Positions 1 through 6,957 are shown, counted from the stretch's first letter. The stretch is 12,104 bases of DNA from F1-20-MAGs119 sp041164425 (GCA_041164425.1 JBEAPO010000034.1:1-12104), one strand, 5' to 3'. Numbers and translations: made by a program. The notes: generated by a model not told the origin, from the letters alone.

Positions 1-76
1 GTGAGGTTCTACAGTTGAGCCTCGTTAGTAATACCGAAAAGAGTTTCCGCACCGAATTTCCCCTCTAGTTTCCGTC

Positions 77-83
77 GAGAAGG
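77..83 (+). promoter_or_regulatory. Ribosome binding site of the B12-binding regulator
   Basis: GAGAAGG lies six bases before the ATG at 90 and supports that start. This is one of only two clear Shine-Dalgarno sites in the window, since most other genes here look leaderless or translationally coupled. The rest of 1-89 holds no gene I can support. A short in-frame tail ending in TGA at 16-18 could be the end of an upstream gene, but this cannot be judged. Confidence 0.6.
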
Positions 84-89
84 CACGTC

Positions 90-980
90 ATGAGCGAAGA
101 ACTCAGTTTGCAAGAAGCAGCTGACCTGCTTGACGTCCACTACATGACGGCTTACCGCTACGTGCGGTTGGGATTGTTGCCGGCAGCGAAATCAGGTGGA
201 ACTTGGCGCGTGCGGCGCGCCGACCTCGATGCGTTTCGCGACGGTGCGTCGTCGCGCGAACCGCTGAACCCGGAAGAGTCGAAGAAGAAGAGTGCACCGT
301 GGTCCGAGCGACTCGAACTGCGTCTGCTTGCCGGCGATGCGCGCGGCGCGTGGGGCGTTGTCGAGGCCGCGCTTGCCGCGGGTGCAGAGCTTGACGAGAT
401 CTACACCGACGTCGTCAGCCCGGCGTTGGTGAGCATCGGCGACAAGTGGTCGCGCGGTGAGTTGGAGATCTATCTGGAACATCGTGCGAGCGCGATCGTT
501 GCGCGAATCATGGGTCGGCTCGGGCCGCGTTTTGCGCGGCGTGGCCGCACACGCGGGGCGATCCTCGTCGGTGCTCCCGAGGGTGAGCGTCATTCGTTGC
601 CTGTGTCGATGGTCGCCGACCTCATTCGCCAGAGTGGCTGGGAGGTGTACGACCTCGGTGCCGACCTGCCCGCCGATTCGTTCGCCGTTGCTGCACGGCA
701 CACCGTTGACCTCACGGCGATCTGTGTCAGCGTGACGTCCGAGGGCGCGCTGACGAAGGCTGTCGATGCCATCAGTGCCGTGCGCGAGGTGGTGCACCCG
801 TCGGTGCAGATCTACGTCGGTGGTCGTGCCGTCACTTCGGCCGAACAAGCCGAATCACTGGGTGCCGACGGCTGGGCGTCGTCGGCGGGCGATCTCGTAG
901 CGTTGATGAACGAGTTGCCGTCGCGTACACCCGTCGACAACAGCGCCGAGTACTTCGGCGACAACCGCAACGTCGGCTGA
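90..980 (+). CDS. CarH-like cobalamin-binding transcriptional regulator
   Basis: This is a 296-residue cytoplasmic regulator in three parts. Residues 5-52 form an excisionase/MerR-like helix-turn-helix (SLQEAADLLDVHYMTAYRYV, then a TWRVRRADLDAF wing). Residues 70-150 are a helical B12-binding cap, and residues 155-275 a Rossmann-like B12-binding domain. The cap has W120, nine residues, then E130-H131, the W-x9-EH signature of CarH photoreceptors that sense light through adenosylcobalamin. The cobalt-ligating motif is present as GERH with H168 as the lower ligand, but the glycine that usually closes ExHxxG is P171. The residue after W120 is Ser, where Thermus CarH, from memory, has the His that ligates cobalt after light exposure. 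The DNA-binding head is shorter than the usual CarH MerR domain. The ATG at 90 has a good ribosome binding site. The gene ends 14 bases before the LexA box of imuA', so it is probably a separate transcription unit. Its target is unknown. Family assignment is firm, and the light-sensing role is inferred. Confidence 0.85.
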   Translation: MSEELSLQEAADLLDVHYMTAYRYVRLGLLPAAKSGGTWRVRRADLDAFRDGASSREPLNPEESKKKSAPWSERLELRLLAGDARGAWGVVEAALAAGAELDEIYTDVVSPALVSIGDKWSRGELEIYLEHRASAIVARIMGRLGPRFARRGRTRGAILVGAPEGERHSLPVSMVADLIRQSGWEVYDLGADLPADSFAVAARHTVDLTAICVSVTSEGALTKAVDAISAVREVVHPSVQIYVGGRAVTSAEQAESLGADGWASSAGDLVALMNELPSRTPVDNSAEYFGDNRNVG

Positions 981-994
981 GCCGGAAAGAAAGC

Positions 995-1006
995 GAACAT
1001 ACGTTC
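995..1006. promoter_or_regulatory. LexA (SOS) box of imuA'-imuB
   Basis: GAACATACGTTC matches the actinobacterial/Gram-positive LexA operator GAAC-N4-GTTC. The symmetry extends to AGCGAACATACGTTCGCT (992-1009), with one mismatched pair near the centre. The last T is also the first base of the -10 hexamer, so bound LexA would block the promoter. The site therefore predicts induction of imuA'-imuB by DNA damage. A near copy precedes dnaE2. Confidence 0.9.
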
Positions 1007-1008
1007 GC

Positions 1009-1014
1009 TACAGT
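1009..1014 (+). promoter_or_regulatory. -10 element of the imuA' promoter
   Basis: TACAGT fits TANNNT and sits six bases before the GTG at 1021. Transcription would therefore start at or next to the start codon, giving a leaderless message. No Shine-Dalgarno sequence precedes the GTG, and no clear -35 element is visible. The dnaE2 promoter has the same box-to--10 spacing. Confidence 0.6.
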
Positions 1015-1020
1015 GGCGGC

Positions 1021-1686
1021 GTGTCGTCCGCACGGAAGGTTCTCGCCGATCAACTCGCCAATGAACTCGTTGGTTCTCTCGGCAAAGCCAACGTCACCAC
1101 ACTGTCGCGCGCGGTACTGAAGCGCGATCGTTCGATTCCGGTCGAAAGCCGCATCGCGGGGGCTTTGCGTGTCGCGGGTCTTGCCGGGGGTCTGCCGCGT
1201 GGGTCGGTGTGCGCGGTCACCGGCGCAGCCCCGGTTGCGTTCAGTGCGTTGTTGTTGTCCGAGGCCAATGCAGCGGGTGCGTGGGTTGCATGGTGCGCTG
1301 CAACGGCACCCAATGCGCGTGCTCTTTTCGATGCGGGATGGCAACTCGATCGCGTCGTGTGCGTCGACCCGCGTCGCGACTGGGTGGCGTGCATGAACGT
1401 CTGCATCGGTGAGTTCGAGATCGTGGTCACGCAAATTCCGTCGACCGTTGCGCCTGCCGACGTGCGGCGCATGTCGATGGCGGTGTCACGAAGCAACGGT
1501 GTCGTCGTTGTCGTCGGTGACGAACAGCGGCGACGCATGTCCGTCGATCTCGAGTTCCGTGTCGAGTGTTGCAACTGGGCGGGTGTCGACGGAGGCCATC
1601 TGTCGTCGCAAGGCATGCGCGTGGTTCTCGGTGGTCGTCGCGTTCCCGAACCGCACCCGTTCCGGGTCGTGTACGGGTCGTCATGA
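1021..1686 (+). CDS. imuA': ImuA'-type mutasome accessory protein (RecA-like)
   Basis: This 221-residue protein resembles actinobacterial ImuA', a RecA-fold partner needed for damage-induced mutagenesis by ImuB and DnaE2. Recognisable parts are GGLPRGSVCAVTG at 56-68, a helix rich in Ala/Leu/Ser at 74-90, the strand LDRVVCVDPRRDW at 109-121, and APADVRRMSMAVSRSNGVVVVV at about 144-165, followed by a C-terminal strand ending in VVLGGRRV. The Walker A glycine-lysine is missing: the loop reads TGAAPVAFS, so ATP hydrolysis is unlikely. I understand this to be usual in actinobacterial ImuA'. The GTG at 1021 is chosen because it follows the -10 element at leaderless spacing. The stop codon overlaps the imuB start (ATGA). 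A LexA box lies directly upstream. Assignment rests on alignment from memory plus the gene order imuA'-imuB-dnaE2. Confidence 0.85.
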   Translation: MSSARKVLADQLANELVGSLGKANVTTLSRAVLKRDRSIPVESRIAGALRVAGLAGGLPRGSVCAVTGAAPVAFSALLLSEANAAGAWVAWCAATAPNARALFDAGWQLDRVVCVDPRRDWVACMNVCIGEFEIVVTQIPSTVAPADVRRMSMAVSRSNGVVVVVGDEQRRRMSVDLEFRVECCNWAGVDGGHLSSQGMRVVLGGRRVPEPHPFRVVYGSS

Positions 1687-3089
1687 GCCGCACACGTGTC
1701 GCCGTCGTTGCGTTGTCCCGCGACGACGACCGTGAACTGCACCGTCTCGCCCAGGTGCTCGATGCGGTGACACCGATGATCGAAATCATCGATACACGGG
1801 CCTTGTTGCTGCCCATGCGCGGGCCCACCAGGTACTTCGGAGGTGAACGGGCCGTCGTCGAACGCATCGTTGCGCTGGCCGAGTCGGTGGGTGTGCGCGA
1901 CGTGCGCGTCGGGGTGGGGTCGAGTCGACTCGCCGCACGTGTCGCCGCCGGCCATGATGGCAGTGGCGACGTTTGCATCGTTCCTGCACCGCAACACTGC
2001 GACTTTCTTGGCGCATTGCCGGTATCGGTGTTGCAGACCCATGCCCACGTCGACCCCGACGTGGTTTCGCTGCTCTTGCGACTCGGTCTCGGTACGTTGG
2101 GTGCGGTGTCGGGCGTCGAACGATCGATGCTGGCCGACCGTTTCGGCCCCGACGGCGACGACGTGCACGTTCTCGCAACGGGCGACGACCTGCATCCGGT
2201 GTGTACCGAACCGTTGCCCACCCAGTGTTTCGTCGAGTCGCATCACGACACGCCACTCGGTGACGTGATGGCAGTGCTCTTTGCCGCCGCGCGGCTCGCC
2301 GACGAAATGGTGGATCGGCTCGCACCGCGTGGTTTGGTGGCCTGTCGTGTCATCGTCGTGTTCACCACCGAACACGACGAGTCCTGTTCGCGCGTGTGGT
2401 ACCACCCGCACGGATTCACCGCGGCGATGCTCACCGAGCGGTTGCGCTGGCAGGTCGAGAAATGGATCGAGGGCGGCCTCACCGCCGGTGTCACGCACGT
2501 GTCGATCGACGTGCAGGCCGCCGAAGCGCGTCGTGCCACGCAGTTGGGCCTGTGGGGCGAACACGGCGAGGCCGACCGTGCGGCGTGGGCGGCGGTCGCG
2601 CGTCTCGTGGCCGTTGCCGGCGATGCGGTGCGGGTTCCCGAATGGCGCGGTGGTCGTGACCCGATGCATCAGTTCGCACTCGTGCCCGCGGGTCGTGTCG
2701 AGATTCGCGACCCGGCAGCGGCGCGACAGCGGGTCACGCCGGGCGAGGTGCATCCGCGCGCGTGGTCGGGCGAGCTCGTGGGCATCGTGCCCACCGTTCC
2801 CGTCGAACCGTGTCGTGCGGTCGAGGTCGTCGACGACGACGGCCGGCGTGTCGTCGTCACGGGACGACACATGTTTTCTTCGCAACCCTGTTTCATCGTC
2901 GATGGCGTGCGGCGTCATCGGGTCGTTGCGTGTTTCGGGCCGTGGCCCGTCGAGGAACGGTGGTGGGACGCCGCCCGTCGCCGACGTATGGCCCGTGTGC
3001 AGTGCCTCGTCGACATCGACGACCGACAGACGGCGTGGTTGCTGGTGTCGGAAAACAGGTCGTGGTGGCTGGTCGGGACCTACGGCTGA
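1683..3089 (+). CDS. imuB: ImuB, catalytically inactive Y-family polymerase homolog
   Basis: ImuB is the hub of the mutasome. It joins the beta sliding clamp, ImuA' and DnaE2 but does not polymerise. The start is the ATG overlapping the imuA' stop, giving 468 residues. From about residue 15 it follows ImuB: EIIDTRALLLPMRGPTRYFGGE (36-55, where an active Y-family enzyme has its SxDE acids), RVGVGSSRLAARVAA (75-89), a helix-hairpin-helix LGLGTLGAVSGVERSMLADRFG (134-155), a little finger domain, and the ending GPWPVEERWWDAARRR (419-434) with RSWWLVG. Residues 287-292, QLGLWG, closely match the mycobacterial clamp-binding motif QLPLWG. The first strand (RVAVVALS) runs straight into the RDDDRELHRL helix, so roughly 60-70 residues of palm and fingers found in other ImuB proteins are absent. 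Mycobacterial ImuB is about 527 residues. No missing piece is visible in other frames upstream. It is co-transcribed with imuA' under LexA control. Confidence 0.9.
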   Translation: MSRTRVAVVALSRDDDRELHRLAQVLDAVTPMIEIIDTRALLLPMRGPTRYFGGERAVVERIVALAESVGVRDVRVGVGSSRLAARVAAGHDGSGDVCIVPAPQHCDFLGALPVSVLQTHAHVDPDVVSLLLRLGLGTLGAVSGVERSMLADRFGPDGDDVHVLATGDDLHPVCTEPLPTQCFVESHHDTPLGDVMAVLFAAARLADEMVDRLAPRGLVACRVIVVFTTEHDESCSRVWYHPHGFTAAMLTERLRWQVEKWIEGGLTAGVTHVSIDVQAAEARRATQLGLWGEHGEADRAAWAAVARLVAVAGDAVRVPEWRGGRDPMHQFALVPAGRVEIRDPAAARQRVTPGEVHPRAWSGELVGIVPTVPVEPCRAVEVVDDDGRRVVVTGRHMFSSQPCFIVDGVRRHRVVACFGPWPVEERWWDAARRRRMARVQCLVDIDDRQTAWLLVSENRSWWLVGTYG

Positions 3090-3095
3090 GATACT
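3090..3095 (+). promoter_or_regulatory. Possible weak -10 element before the Nudix gene
   Basis: GATACT follows the imuB stop and lies seven bases before the ATG at 3103, the same spacing as at the other leaderless starts in this window. It differs from TANNNT in the first base. The gene may have its own constitutive promoter as well as read-through from imuA'-imuB. Confidence 0.3.
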
Positions 3096-3102
3096 GACGG
3101 CC

Positions 3103-3639
3103 ATGTCGGCCGATGCACTTCTTGCCATCGTGCGTGACCACGTTGCGGTCGACGATCGCGAACGCGAGTCGTTGCGGGTCTTTCGTGAAATGGTGATGGG
3201 CCTCGTCGACCCGTGCAACGAACATGCCGACCCCGTGCACGTCACCGCATCGGCGTTGGTGGTGGCGACGCGCGGCACGGTGTTGCACCTGCACAAGCGA
3301 TTGAACATGTGGTTGCAACCCGGCGGTCACATCGAACGCGGTGAAGACCCACCAGTTGCCGCGCTGCGCGAGGCAACCGAAGAGACGGGTCTCGTCGTTG
3401 CGCACCCCACCTCGGGACCGCTGTTCTTTCACGTCGATGTGCATCCCGGCCCGCGCGGTCACACGCATCTCGACCTGCGGTATCTGTTGTTCGCCGACGG
3501 GGCGAGTGACCCCGCGCCGGCGGCGGGGGAGAGCCCCCACGTGCGGTGGTTCGCGTGGGACGAGGCGGCTGCCGTGGCCGATGCGGGGTTGGTGGGTGCG
3601 CTGGTGCGGGCCCGCGAATTGACCCTCACCCCGGACTGA
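3103..3639 (+). CDS. Nudix hydrolase within the SOS mutasome cassette
   Basis: This is a 178-residue Nudix protein. The Nudix box is complete: G75, E81, then R89-E90-x2-E93-E94-x-G96-L97, preceded by WLQPGGHIERG. It should bind a divalent metal and hydrolyse a nucleoside diphosphate linked to another group, but the substrate cannot be read from sequence. The ATG at 3103 is chosen because the protein then begins with a normal N-terminal helix. The open frame extends upstream only as a shadow of imuB. The gene lies 13 bases after the imuB stop, and its own stop is 3 bases before the dnaE2 LexA box, so it is enclosed between the two mutasome units. Read-through would make it damage-induced. A role in cleaning damaged nucleotides while DnaE2 works is plausible but inferred. 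Certainty is high for the fold and low for the role. Confidence 0.9.
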   Translation: MSADALLAIVRDHVAVDDRERESLRVFREMVMGLVDPCNEHADPVHVTASALVVATRGTVLHLHKRLNMWLQPGGHIERGEDPPVAALREATEETGLVVAHPTSGPLFFHVDVHPGPRGHTHLDLRYLLFADGASDPAPAAGESPHVRWFAWDEAAAVADAGLVGALVRARELTLTPD

Positions 3640-3642
3640 AGC

Positions 3643-3654
3643 GAACATATGTTC
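3643..3654. promoter_or_regulatory. LexA (SOS) box of dnaE2
   Basis: GAACATATGTTC is a perfect GAAC-N4-GTTC operator. The symmetry extends to an 18-base perfect palindrome, AGCGAACATATGTTCGCT (3640-3657). It overlaps the first base of the -10 hexamer as the imuA' operator does, and its left arm abuts the stop codon of the Nudix gene. LexA repression and damage induction of dnaE2 follow from this. Confidence 0.93.
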
Positions 3655-3656
3655 GC

Positions 3657-3662
3657 TATCGT
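3657..3662 (+). promoter_or_regulatory. -10 element of the dnaE2 promoter
   Basis: TATCGT fits TANNNT and is two bases after the LexA box, as in the imuA' promoter. It is seven bases before the ATG at 3670. This places the transcription start at or beside that ATG and argues against starts at 3649 or 3661, which lie inside the operator or the -10 element. Confidence 0.6.
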
Positions 3663-3669
3663 GGGCCCC

Positions 3670-6600
3670 ATGGGGGGTCCCGATCTCGCTGCCGCAGCCG
3701 CCACCGACGATGTTCTCGGGTCGTACGGGTTCCACGCACCGCACGTGTCGTGGACCGAACTCGAACGCCGTCTGTCCGATGCCCCGCGTGCGTCTCGTTC
3801 GACGGCACCGAACGGCGGTGGCGATGGCCCGGCCTTCGGTGCCAAGCGCGCACCCTACGTTGCGCCCGACAACCTGCGTTACGCGCCTGCGGCCGATGCG
3901 TACGCCGAACTGCACTGTCTGTCGCACTACTCCTTCCTCACCGGCGCATCGTCGCCCGAACACCTCGTGCACACCGCCGTGGCGCTCGGCCTGCACGCTG
4001 CGTCGATCACCGACCGCAACGGCTTCTACGGAGTCGTGCGCTTCGCCGAGGCGGCACGCGAGTTCGGCCTGCCCACCGTGTTCGGTGCGGAACTCGACCC
4101 GGTCATCGGTGGTGGTGGTGTCGTCGTTCTTGCGCGCAACCCCGTCGGGTATGCCCGTCTCGCACAGGCCATCACCACCGCACAGCTCGCGGGTGCGAAG
4201 GGACACCCCGTGTATTCGCTGGGTGACCTTGCCGCGGGCCGCGGTGATTGGTGGGTGCTCACCGGTGGTGTCGACGGCCCGGTCGCGCGGCAGTTGATCG
4301 CCCACGGACCAACCGCGGCCGAGCACGTGTTGCGCCAGATCACCGACGTGTTCGGCGTCGACCACGTGGCGGTCGAACTGGTGCACCACGGCGACCCGCT
4401 CGACACGGCGCGCAACGATGCACTGGTGCGCATCGCCGACCGTGTCGGCGCGGTGTGTGTCGCCACCAACCACGTGCAGTACGCGTCGACGGCGCAGTTC
4501 CCGCTCGCCACCGCGATGGCCGCCATCCGGCGACGCAGTTCGCTCGACGACGTCGACCATCTGTTGCCGCATGCGGCCAGTGCGTTCATGCGTTCGGGAG
4601 CCGAGCAGCAGCGGATGTTCGCGCGGTATCCGGGCGTGGTGGCGCGCAGCGCCGACATCGCTGCCGACTGCGCCTTCGATCTGTCGCTCGTCGCACCGAA
4701 TCTGCCGCCCTTCCCGTGTCCCGGCGGCATGAGCGAGATCTCCCACCTGCGACATCTCGTCATCCAGGGTGCGACGCGTCGCTACGGGCCACCGCCCACT
4801 TCGACCGACGACACGTTGTCGTTGCGCGCACGTGCATGGTCGGTGGTGCGCCACGAACTCGACGTCATCGAAGTATTGGGCTTCGCCGGCTACTTCCTCG
4901 TCGTGTGGGACATCGTCGAGTTCTGCAACCGCAGCAACATCTTCTGTCAGGGCCGTGGAAGCGCGGCGAACAGCGTCGTGTGCTACTCGCTCGGTATCAC
5001 CAAGGCCGATGCGGTGGCGCTGGGACTCTTGTTCGAACGGTTCCTTTCCCCCGAACGTGACGGCCCTCCCGACATCGACATCGACATCGAAAGCGGCCGT
5101 CGAGAAGAGGTCATCCAGTACGTGTACCAGCGTTACGGGCGTACGCACGCGGCGCAGGTCGCCAACGTCATCACCTACCGCACGCGTTCCGCTGTGCGCG
5201 ACGCGGCCAAGGCACTCGCCCACAACGACGTCGACCCCGACCAGCCACCCGACGACGTTGCGGCGCTGGCGGCACAACTGCTCGACCATCCGCGTCACCT
5301 CGGCATTCACTCGGGGGGCATGGTCATCTGTGACCGTCCCGTCAGCCAGGTGTGTCCCGTCGAGTGGGCAACCATGCAGAACCGCAGCGTGCTGCAGTGG
5401 GACAAAGACGATTGCGCCGCGGCGGGTTTGGTGAAGTTCGACCTGCTCGGCCTCGGCATGTTGTCCGCACTGCACAACGCCGTCGACCTCATCGCACGGC
5501 ACCGCGGTGCGCCCCTCGACCTTGCCGGCCTTCCGCAGGAAGACGACGTGTACGCGATGCTGTGTCGTGCCGACACGGTGGGTGTCTTCCAGGTCGAATC
5601 GCGTGCGCAGATGGCCACGTTGCCGCGGCTCAAACCACGGCGCTTCTACGACCTCGTCGTCGAGGTGGCACTCATCCGACCCGGGCCCATTCAGGGCGGG
5701 TCGGTGCACCCCTACATCCGCCGCCGCAATGGCGAGGAACCCGTCACGTACCTGCACCCGCTGCTCGAGAACTCGCTCGGCAAAACGTTGGGTGTGCCTC
5801 TCTTCCAGGAACAACTCATGCAGATGGCGATCGACGTTGCGGGTTTCAGTGCCGCCGAAGCCGACCAGTTGCGCCAGGCGATGGGGTCGAAGCGGTCACG
5901 GGCACGCATGCAACGGCTGCGCGAGCGTCTGTACGACGGCATGGCGCAGCGCGGCATCACCGGTGAAATCGCCGACGTCATCTTCGACAAGATGCAGGCC
6001 TTCGCCAACTACGGGTTCCCCGAAAGTCACTCGGTCAGTTTCGCCTACCTCGTGTACGCCTCGGCGTACATCAAGTTCCACGAACCGGCCATCTTTTGCG
6101 CGGCACTCCTGAACGCGCAGCCGATGGGTTTCTGGTCGCCGCACTCGCTCACGCGCGACGCACGACGTCATGGCGTGGTGGTGAACAAACCCTGCATCAA
6201 CACCTCATCGGCACTTGCCTCGCTCGAAACCGACGCGTCGTCGACCAGTGGGCTTGCCGTGCGGTTGGGGCTGTCATCGGTGCGCGGCATCGGCCGCGGT
6301 CTTGCCGACGACATTGCGAACGACATTGCATCGGGCGGTCCGTACGCCGACATGGAAGACCTCGTGCGGCGCGTGCCGGCGTTGAGCACTGCGCAACTCG
6401 AGTCGCTGGCCACGGCGGGTGCGTTCGCCGTGTTCGGTGGTGAACGACGCGACGCGTTGTGGGCCGCCGGGGCAGTGGCACAGTCGCGGCCCGATCGCCT
6501 GGCCGGCATCACCACCGGCGTTCGTTCACCCGTTCTGCCCGGCATGGCCCCCGTCGAAGAGGCGATCGCCGATCTGTGGGCCACGGGTATCGCGCCGAAC

Positions 6601-6957
6601 GGACACCCCACGATCTTTCTGCGCACGAAACTGGCCGAACTTGGCGTGTACACCGCAACGCAGTTGCCGACATTGCCCGATGCGTCGCGTGTTCTCGTCG
6701 CCGGTGTCGTCACGCACAGGCAGCGACCCATGACGGCGGGCGGTGCCACGTTCATCAACCTCGAAGACGAAACGGGTCTCATCAACGTGGTGTGTTCGAA
6801 GGGATGCTGGGCGCGGTTCCGCCTCATCGCACGTGATGCGCCGGCACTTCTCGTACGCGGTCGCATGCAGAACAGCGAGGGTGTGGTGAACATCGTGGCC
6901 GAACATCTCTCGGCGCTGGTGGTGCCCGCGGGTCTCGCCTCGCGCGACTTCCACTGA
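3670..6957 (+). CDS. dnaE2: Error-prone DNA polymerase III alpha subunit DnaE2 (ImuC)
   Basis: This is a C-family polymerase of 1095 residues that copies past DNA lesions with low fidelity, in partnership with ImuA' and ImuB. In order it has a PHP domain (about 78-290, starting AELHCLSHYSFLTGAS), the palm with QGRGSAAN (427-434), and PPDIDIDIE with catalytic D468 and D470. The third acid is D591 in KFDLLGLG. Fingers and thumb include YGFPESHSVSFAYLVYASAY, followed by a helix-hairpin-helix near 868-882 (VRGIGRGLADDIA) and an OB fold near 1005-1075 (FINLEDETGLINVVC). Length is normal for DnaE2. The PHP metal-binding residues are degraded (HxH reads H82-C-L84 and TDHDG reads TDRNG at 114-118), so no proofreading by this domain is expected. 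I chose ATG 3670 because upstream in-frame starts fall within the LexA operator or promoter. A LexA box lies directly upstream. The 3' end converges on a minus-strand Nudix gene 7 bases away, with no room for a terminator. Confidence 0.96.
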   Translation: MGGPDLAAAAATDDVLGSYGFHAPHVSWTELERRLSDAPRASRSTAPNGGGDGPAFGAKRAPYVAPDNLRYAPAADAYAELHCLSHYSFLTGASSPEHLVHTAVALGLHAASITDRNGFYGVVRFAEAAREFGLPTVFGAELDPVIGGGGVVVLARNPVGYARLAQAITTAQLAGAKGHPVYSLGDLAAGRGDWWVLTGGVDGPVARQLIAHGPTAAEHVLRQITDVFGVDHVAVELVHHGDPLDTARNDALVRIADRVGAVCVATNHVQYASTAQFPLATAMAAIRRRSSLDDVDHLLPHAASAFMRSGAEQQRMFARYPGVVARSADIAADCAFDLSLVAPNLPPFPCPGGMSEISHLRHLVIQGATRRYGPPPTSTDDTLSLRARAWSVVRHELDVIEVLGFAGYFLVVWDIVEFCNRSNIFCQGRGSAANSVVCYSLGITKADAVALGLLFERFLSPERDGPPDIDIDIESGRREEVIQYVYQRYGRTHAAQVANVITYRTRSAVRDAAKALAHNDVDPDQPPDDVAALAAQLLDHPRHLGIHSGGMVICDRPVSQVCPVEWATMQNRSVLQWDKDDCAAAGLVKFDLLGLGMLSALHNAVDLIARHRGAPLDLAGLPQEDDVYAMLCRADTVGVFQVESRAQMATLPRLKPRRFYDLVVEVALIRPGPIQGGSVHPYIRRRNGEEPVTYLHPLLENSLGKTLGVPLFQEQLMQMAIDVAGFSAAEADQLRQAMGSKRSRARMQRLRERLYDGMAQRGITGEIADVIFDKMQAFANYGFPESHSVSFAYLVYASAYIKFHEPAIFCAALLNAQPMGFWSPHSLTRDARRHGVVVNKPCINTSSALASLETDASSTSGLAVRLGLSSVRGIGRGLADDIANDIASGGPYADMEDLVRRVPALSTAQLESLATAGAFAVFGGERRDALWAAGAVAQSRPDRLAGITTGVRSPVLPGMAPVEEAIADLWATGIAPNGHPTIFLRTKLAELGVYTATQLPTLPDASRVLVAGVVTHRQRPMTAGGATFINLEDETGLINVVCSKGCWARFRLIARDAPALLVRGRMQNSEGVVNIVAEHLSALVVPAGLASRDFH

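Noticed and set aside
1201..1250. Possible P-loop ATPase site in ImuA'
   Set aside because: The loop TGAAPVAFS lacks the Gly-Lys-Ser/Thr of Walker A. The RecA-like fold is kept but ATP binding by this motif is not supported.
1050..3308. A 752-codon open frame on the minus strand across imuA'-imuB
   Set aside because: It is antisense to three well-supported plus-strand genes. Its composition (very rich in Arg, His, Thr) has no recognisable domain, as expected for a GC-rich shadow frame.
5071..5088. Threefold GACATC tandem repeat
   Set aside because: It encodes the DIDIDI of the conserved polymerase motif with the catalytic aspartates. It is a coding constraint, not a mobile or regulatory repeat.
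2893..5814. A 973-codon open frame on the minus strand opposite dnaE2
   Set aside because: It mirrors dnaE2 codons, with runs such as HRVGTTQHRVHVV and no motif. DnaE2 is unambiguous on the other strand.
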